Positions 14,899-17,396 of a DNA stretch of 17,396 nucleotides are shown piece by piece; within the stretch, counting starts at the first letter, position 1; each line of letters opens with the position of its first letter. Source of the DNA: CAYQPF01 sp964419225 (lineage in GTDB: Bacteria > Cloacimonadota > Cloacimonadia > Cloacimonadales > CAYQPF01); assembly GCA_964419225.1 (NCBI GenBank), contig CAYQPF010000104.1, positions 1-17,396 on the forward strand, read 5' to 3'. The notes below the pieces were generated by a model. That model was not told where the DNA came from. It searched no databases and saw nothing but the letters and a program-made list of their open reading frames with translations. The position numbers were made by a program, and so were the translations under genes.

Positions 14899-14950
14899 CT
14901 ATTCGTGCTTATTAGTGCCCATTAGTGGTTAAACTCTCCCAATCGCCTCC
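14899..14950. repeat. Intergenic repeat T, copy 3 (right half only)
   Basis: Three 10-bp units (tattcgtgct / tattagtgcc / cattagtggt) followed by taaactctcccaatcgcctc, which is identical to 2481-2500. The left half (gtacagccagac...) is missing. It lies about 110 bp after the second Sel1 gene, as copy 1 follows the first Sel1 gene. Confidence 0.75.
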
Positions 14951-15179
14951 CAACTAGAACCTAAAGCCTTAACTGGACAAACCAGAATTGAAACGATGGA
15001 TCAGAAGTAAATCTTCCAATCCTCAACTATTTTTATACTAAAACCGGAAAATAGTTTGACTTTTTTTACAGTGTAGTGTAAAAATGGTCGGTGTTTGTCC
15101 CTACAGGCTCCAACAGAATACAAATTCTGTTTTGACTCCGTTCTCATACCAAACGAGAAAAATCGAGACGGGGTATGCT

Positions 15180-15201
15180 GAGACAGGGCATGCCCTGTCT
15201 C
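15180..15201. repeat. 22-bp perfect palindrome gagacagggca/tgccctgtctc
   Basis: Two 11-bp arms with no spacer, followed by taccgt. In RNA it makes a long GC-rich hairpin. It could act as a transcription stop, a protein-binding dyad or a REP unit. It resembles the hairpin-plus-CTAC element at 7622-7646. Confidence 0.65.
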
Positions 15202-15304
15202 TACCGTTTCACCTGGTACCTACTCCCGCCACCAGCTTATTTCCCTTGACCTCTTTTCACTAACAAATAAACTGAAGTCTAATAAATTTTCTTTGGAGAG
15301 AAAT

Positions 15305-16237
15305 ATGAAACATTTCTTATGTATTGCTATTTTGTTAGCTTTTGTTTTAACAACTTCATTATGGACTGAACAAAAAGAATTGCCCTGCAAAAGAATTAAT
15401 ACCATCACAGACCTGAAAATCAAATTCAACTTTGTAACAATTGATAATTTCACATATGACTCCAAGGGCAGTTTAATTGCAGATTCCATCTATACGAGCA
15501 ACAAAATTTACAAAAATATGTTTTCTTACGATTCTAAACAACGACTAAGCAAATTTGAGAATATAGAATTAATAGGTATACTCTGGTTGCCACTTTCGAT
15601 AAGTTATTATTACTATAATGAACGTGGTAATATTTCTAAAATATGCAGATCCAAATTCACTTCTCTTGAAGATTCAACAGTTACTACTTCATATTATATC
15701 TACGATAATCAGAACAGATTACTTAGTAACTGTACCAATCAATCCACACCAGGTTCACCATCTTTTCAAAAGAATTCATACATCTATGATTCTTTAGGCA
15801 GAGTTTCTTCATTGATAATGCAAAATTCCACAGACTCACTCAATTGGACCAACTATATTAAGAAAGATTACTCTTATTCAGAGTTCGATAAATCTGATTA
15901 TAATACTTTTCAAGAAACTACAAATATGGGTATCATCAAACATTTATTATACGGTTCTATGGAATTCCAATATAAATATTCTGCTATCATTAATTCATCC
16001 TACACAAATGGGAAATGGGTTCAAAGCAAAAAAACTGAATATTCCTATAAAAATAAACAATTGTACAATTGCATTAGTTATGATTTGAGTAATGATTGGA
16101 TCCAAAACAGTCTTATAGTCTTGCATTACGCAAAAGATTTATATTTGGGCAAGACTTCCTTCTTTCCGGATCAATCAAATCCTGAAGCAACTACCGATGA
16201 GACAATTACCTATTCGACAATTATCACTTCTGATTAG
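15305..16237 (+). CDS. Secreted YD-repeat-like protein, 310 aa
   Basis: ATG 15305 is preferred over the upstream in-frame TTG (15293) because GGAGAG (15295-15300) sits just before it. Signal peptide MKHFLCIAILLAFVLTTSLW. The body contains loose Y-x-Y-D-x-x-x-R repeats: F-S-Y-D-S-K-Q-R-L, Y-Y-Y-Y-N-E-R-G-N-I-S, Y-Y-I-Y-D-N-Q-N-R-L-L and Y-I-Y-D-S-L-G-R-V-S, then degenerate units such as T-E-Y-S-Y-K-N-K-Q-L. This is the RHS/YD-type beta-hairpin spacing, commonly seen in exported proteins of Bacteroidetes-like bacteria. Unlike many of those, it ends ...T-Y-S-T-I-I-T-S-D without a C-terminal sorting domain. It is a stand-alone gene between repeat-rich gaps. The function is unknown. Confidence 0.88.
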   Translation: MKHFLCIAILLAFVLTTSLWTEQKELPCKRINTITDLKIKFNFVTIDNFTYDSKGSLIADSIYTSNKIYKNMFSYDSKQRLSKFENIELIGILWLPLSISYYYYNERGNISKICRSKFTSLEDSTVTTSYYIYDNQNRLLSNCTNQSTPGSPSFQKNSYIYDSLGRVSSLIMQNSTDSLNWTNYIKKDYSYSEFDKSDYNTFQETTNMGIIKHLLYGSMEFQYKYSAIINSSYTNGKWVQSKKTEYSYKNKQLYNCISYDLSNDWIQNSLIVLHYAKDLYLGKTSFFPDQSNPEATTDETITYSTIITSD

Positions 16238-16324
16238 TAGAATATCTACGTCCAGGTTAATCCAGGATTATGCAGTAGATTATGAATGGATAATAATATT
16301 TTGAAAACCTGTATCATACATAAT

Positions 16325-16409
16325 ATTGGGCTAAAGCCCTTTAGGAAGGTGGTTTGGTTGTATTGTACCCGGCATGAATGCCAGCCTATTTTTTCCAGAG
16401 TTACCCAAT
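16325..16409. repeat. Element R, copy 2
   Basis: Starts ATTGGGCTAAAGCCC and ends GAGTTACCCAAT like copy 1 at 7418-7504. The internal core is acccggcatgaatgccagc, and the A/T-rich bridge and final tattttttccagagttaccc are almost unchanged. It lies about 90 bp 3' of the YD-repeat gene. Confidence 0.75.
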
Positions 16410-16436
16410 CTGCTCAATCCTTAATCCTTTCCCTAC

Positions 16437-16464
16437 TGACACCCGACACCTGGCACCTGACACC
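16437..16464. repeat. Tandem 7-mer repeat, 4 units (TGACACC-type)
   Basis: TGACACC, CGACACC, TGGCACC, TGACACC in 7-bp register, followed by tgtctctg. The period and the -RNACC pattern are shared with 7717-7744 and 13325-13373, and a ttactgacacc fragment appears at 2505-2515. Confidence 0.65.
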
Positions 16465-16702
16465 TGTCTCTGAGGATGAGATGTTCTCTCTTCACTAATA
16501 ACTAACAACTATAAAACAATACATCCTCTCTAGCTGCTCTTTAGCTTCCCTTTAGACCCCTATACATAAAAAAATATTAAGCTATCAATTCTGCAGCACA
16601 TTATTCATACCTATTCATGGTGCGAATAAAATAGAATACCCGTATTTTAAGAATCACTTGACAGGGCAGTGGGTATATAGAATGAGTAAAATTGGAGGAT
16701 AG

Positions 16703-17396
16703 ATGAGTAAAAAAACCATCAAAATATTGAAAAGTGTTCAGCAATACATAGGTATTGTCATTGGAGCGATATTCTTTGCCATATCCTATTCCTGGTTTTT
16801 GGTGCCCTATAAAATTGCACCCGGCGGAGTCGGTGGTATCGGCGAAATCATGTTCCACTTTTTTGGTATTCCTGTAGGTCTCTTTATGATTGTGGCCAAT
16901 ATCCCATTATTTGTGTTAAGTGTCTTCTTTTTGGGCAAATCCTTCGGGGTTAAATCGTTTTACGGCATGTTCATTACTTCAATATTAACAGACTTTTTTA
17001 ACCTGACAAACCTTCATAAAATCGGGGTTGTTAAAGATTTGACTCCTTATACTTTCTATCAACATGGGCATAAAATTATTGCCATGCTGTCACCCAATGA
17101 TATATTTTTATCGGCAATAGCCGGCTCAGTCCTATTAGGTATCGGACTGGGTATCATTTTCCGATTCAGAGGTTCAACCGGCGGGACAGATATCCCTGTC
17201 GCCCTGATCAAACAAAGAACCGGACTTCCTCTGGGTACCGGTTACTGGATGGTGGAAACCTTGATCATCCTCAGTGTGGGACTCGCCTTCCAGGATCTGA
17301 AACTCATCATCTTCGGATACATCAACCTGTTTATTACAACCAAGATCACAGACTTAACCAGTGAAGGTCTCCCCTACATTAAAGGTGTGTGGGTTA
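16703..17396 (+). CDS. YitT-family integral membrane protein (5' part, runs off the window)
   Basis: The frame is open from ATG 16703 to the right edge (231 codons). GGAGG (16694-16698) gives a good ribosome binding site. Hydrophobic segments lie at about residues 15-35, 58-78, 84-97, 135-152 and 180-196, and more follow. Two signature loops identify the family: A-P-G-G-V-G-G-I-G at 39-47 and R-G-S-T-G-G-T-D-I-P at ~156-166, the tandem glycine motifs of YitT (DUF161) proteins. The C-terminal soluble DUF2179 domain expected for the family would lie beyond the window. These proteins sit in the cytoplasmic membrane; transport has been suggested but the substrate is not established. It looks like an ordinary chromosomal gene, somewhat less AT-rich than the accessory block. 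Confidence 0.92.
   Translation, partial: MSKKTIKILKSVQQYIGIVIGAIFFAISYSWFLVPYKIAPGGVGGIGEIMFHFFGIPVGLFMIVANIPLFVLSVFFLGKSFGVKSFYGMFITSILTDFFNLTNLHKIGVVKDLTPYTFYQHGHKIIAMLSPNDIFLSAIAGSVLLGIGLGIIFRFRGSTGGTDIPVALIKQRTGLPLGTGYWMVETLIILSVGLAFQDLKLIIFGYINLFITTKITDLTSEGLPYIKGVWV

Larger units (their letters stand above)
14787..15304. other. 518-bp gap with element T and a cluster of hairpins
   Basis: No gene on either strand. It contains element T copy 3 (14899-14950). Four consecutive inverted repeats follow: tttttaca/tgtaaaaa (15063-15084), aacagaat/attctgtt (15112-15131), catacc/ggtatg (15145-15177) and a 22-bp palindrome (15180-15201). Such a dense series could be a structured 3' RNA or a set of stacked mobile-repeat remnants. 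No classical terminator with a T-run was found directly after the Sel1 gene. Confidence 0.5.
16238..16702. other. 465-bp gap holding element R copy 2 and 7-mer repeats
   Basis: No convincing gene. It begins with ggattatgcagtaga (16263-16277; also near 362), then element R (16325-16409), 7-mer units (16437-16464), and the upstream region of the YitT gene. A TTGACA (16658-16663) is present there, but the nearest -10-like TAGAAT (16678-16683) is only 14 bp away, so no promoter is claimed. Confidence 0.5.

Noticed and set aside
16286..16498. 70-codon plus-strand open frame after the YD-repeat gene
   Set aside because: It runs through element R and the 7-mer repeats, and its translation follows the repeats rather than a protein family.

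Overview
The window is AT-rich, gene-sparse chromosome from a bacterium that is probably of the FCB group (Fibrobacteres-Chlorobi-Bacteroidetes), perhaps Cloacimonadota. This is inferred from three things. The leftmost gene ends in a FlgD-like/T9SS-type C-terminal sorting domain finishing KMLLLK. Three minus-strand promoters resemble the Bacteroidetes TTG / TAnnTTTG type. Most proteins carry signal peptides and look periplasmic or surface exposed. No rRNA, tRNA, CRISPR array, integrase or transposase gene was found.

Layout from left to right: a truncated plus-strand gene end (3-128), a strong hairpin, then a secreted Sel1-repeat protein (567-2390, +). Next comes a long minus-strand block. It holds a secreted TPR protein whose N-terminal part is split off by a frameshift (2604-4149), an overlapping gene pair 'B1-A1' (4437-7213), a 650-bp repeat-rich gap, and a tightly spaced five-gene run (7867-13117). 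Read in transcription order, that run is a truncated third A copy (A3), a DUF1016/YhcG-type PDDEXK nuclease, A2, B2, and an Ntn-hydrolase (C45/choloylglycine-hydrolase-like) fused to a TPR tail. Plus-strand genes resume with a second Sel1-repeat protein (13485-14786), a secreted YD-repeat-like protein (15305-16237) and the 5' part of a YitT-family membrane protein (16703 to the right edge).

The most unusual part is the A/B gene pairs. A and B look like mutual relatives, each with features recalling the DUF4140/DUF4139 (MuiA-like) family. At least B seems to carry a small Sm/SH3-like beta segment where a long coiled coil is usual. A1, A2 and A3 share a nearly identical first ~75-80 codons, although A1 and A2 are strongly diverged afterwards. 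A3 is cut at codon 81 exactly where the nuclease gene begins. The same 306-bp block, promoter included, occurs without gaps at A1 and A3. This suggests gene conversion or cassette exchange around a conserved 5' end, with a nuclease gene captured downstream of one copy.

The non-coding space is filled with short interspersed repeats: an ~86-bp element with ATTGGG...CCCAAT ends (two copies), an element with a 10-bp period (three copies), tandem 7-mers of TAAYACC type (three loci), and stand-alone hairpins. Most lie just 3' of genes. No gene other than the nuclease, the Ntn-hydrolase and the YitT protein can be given a biochemical role from sequence alone.
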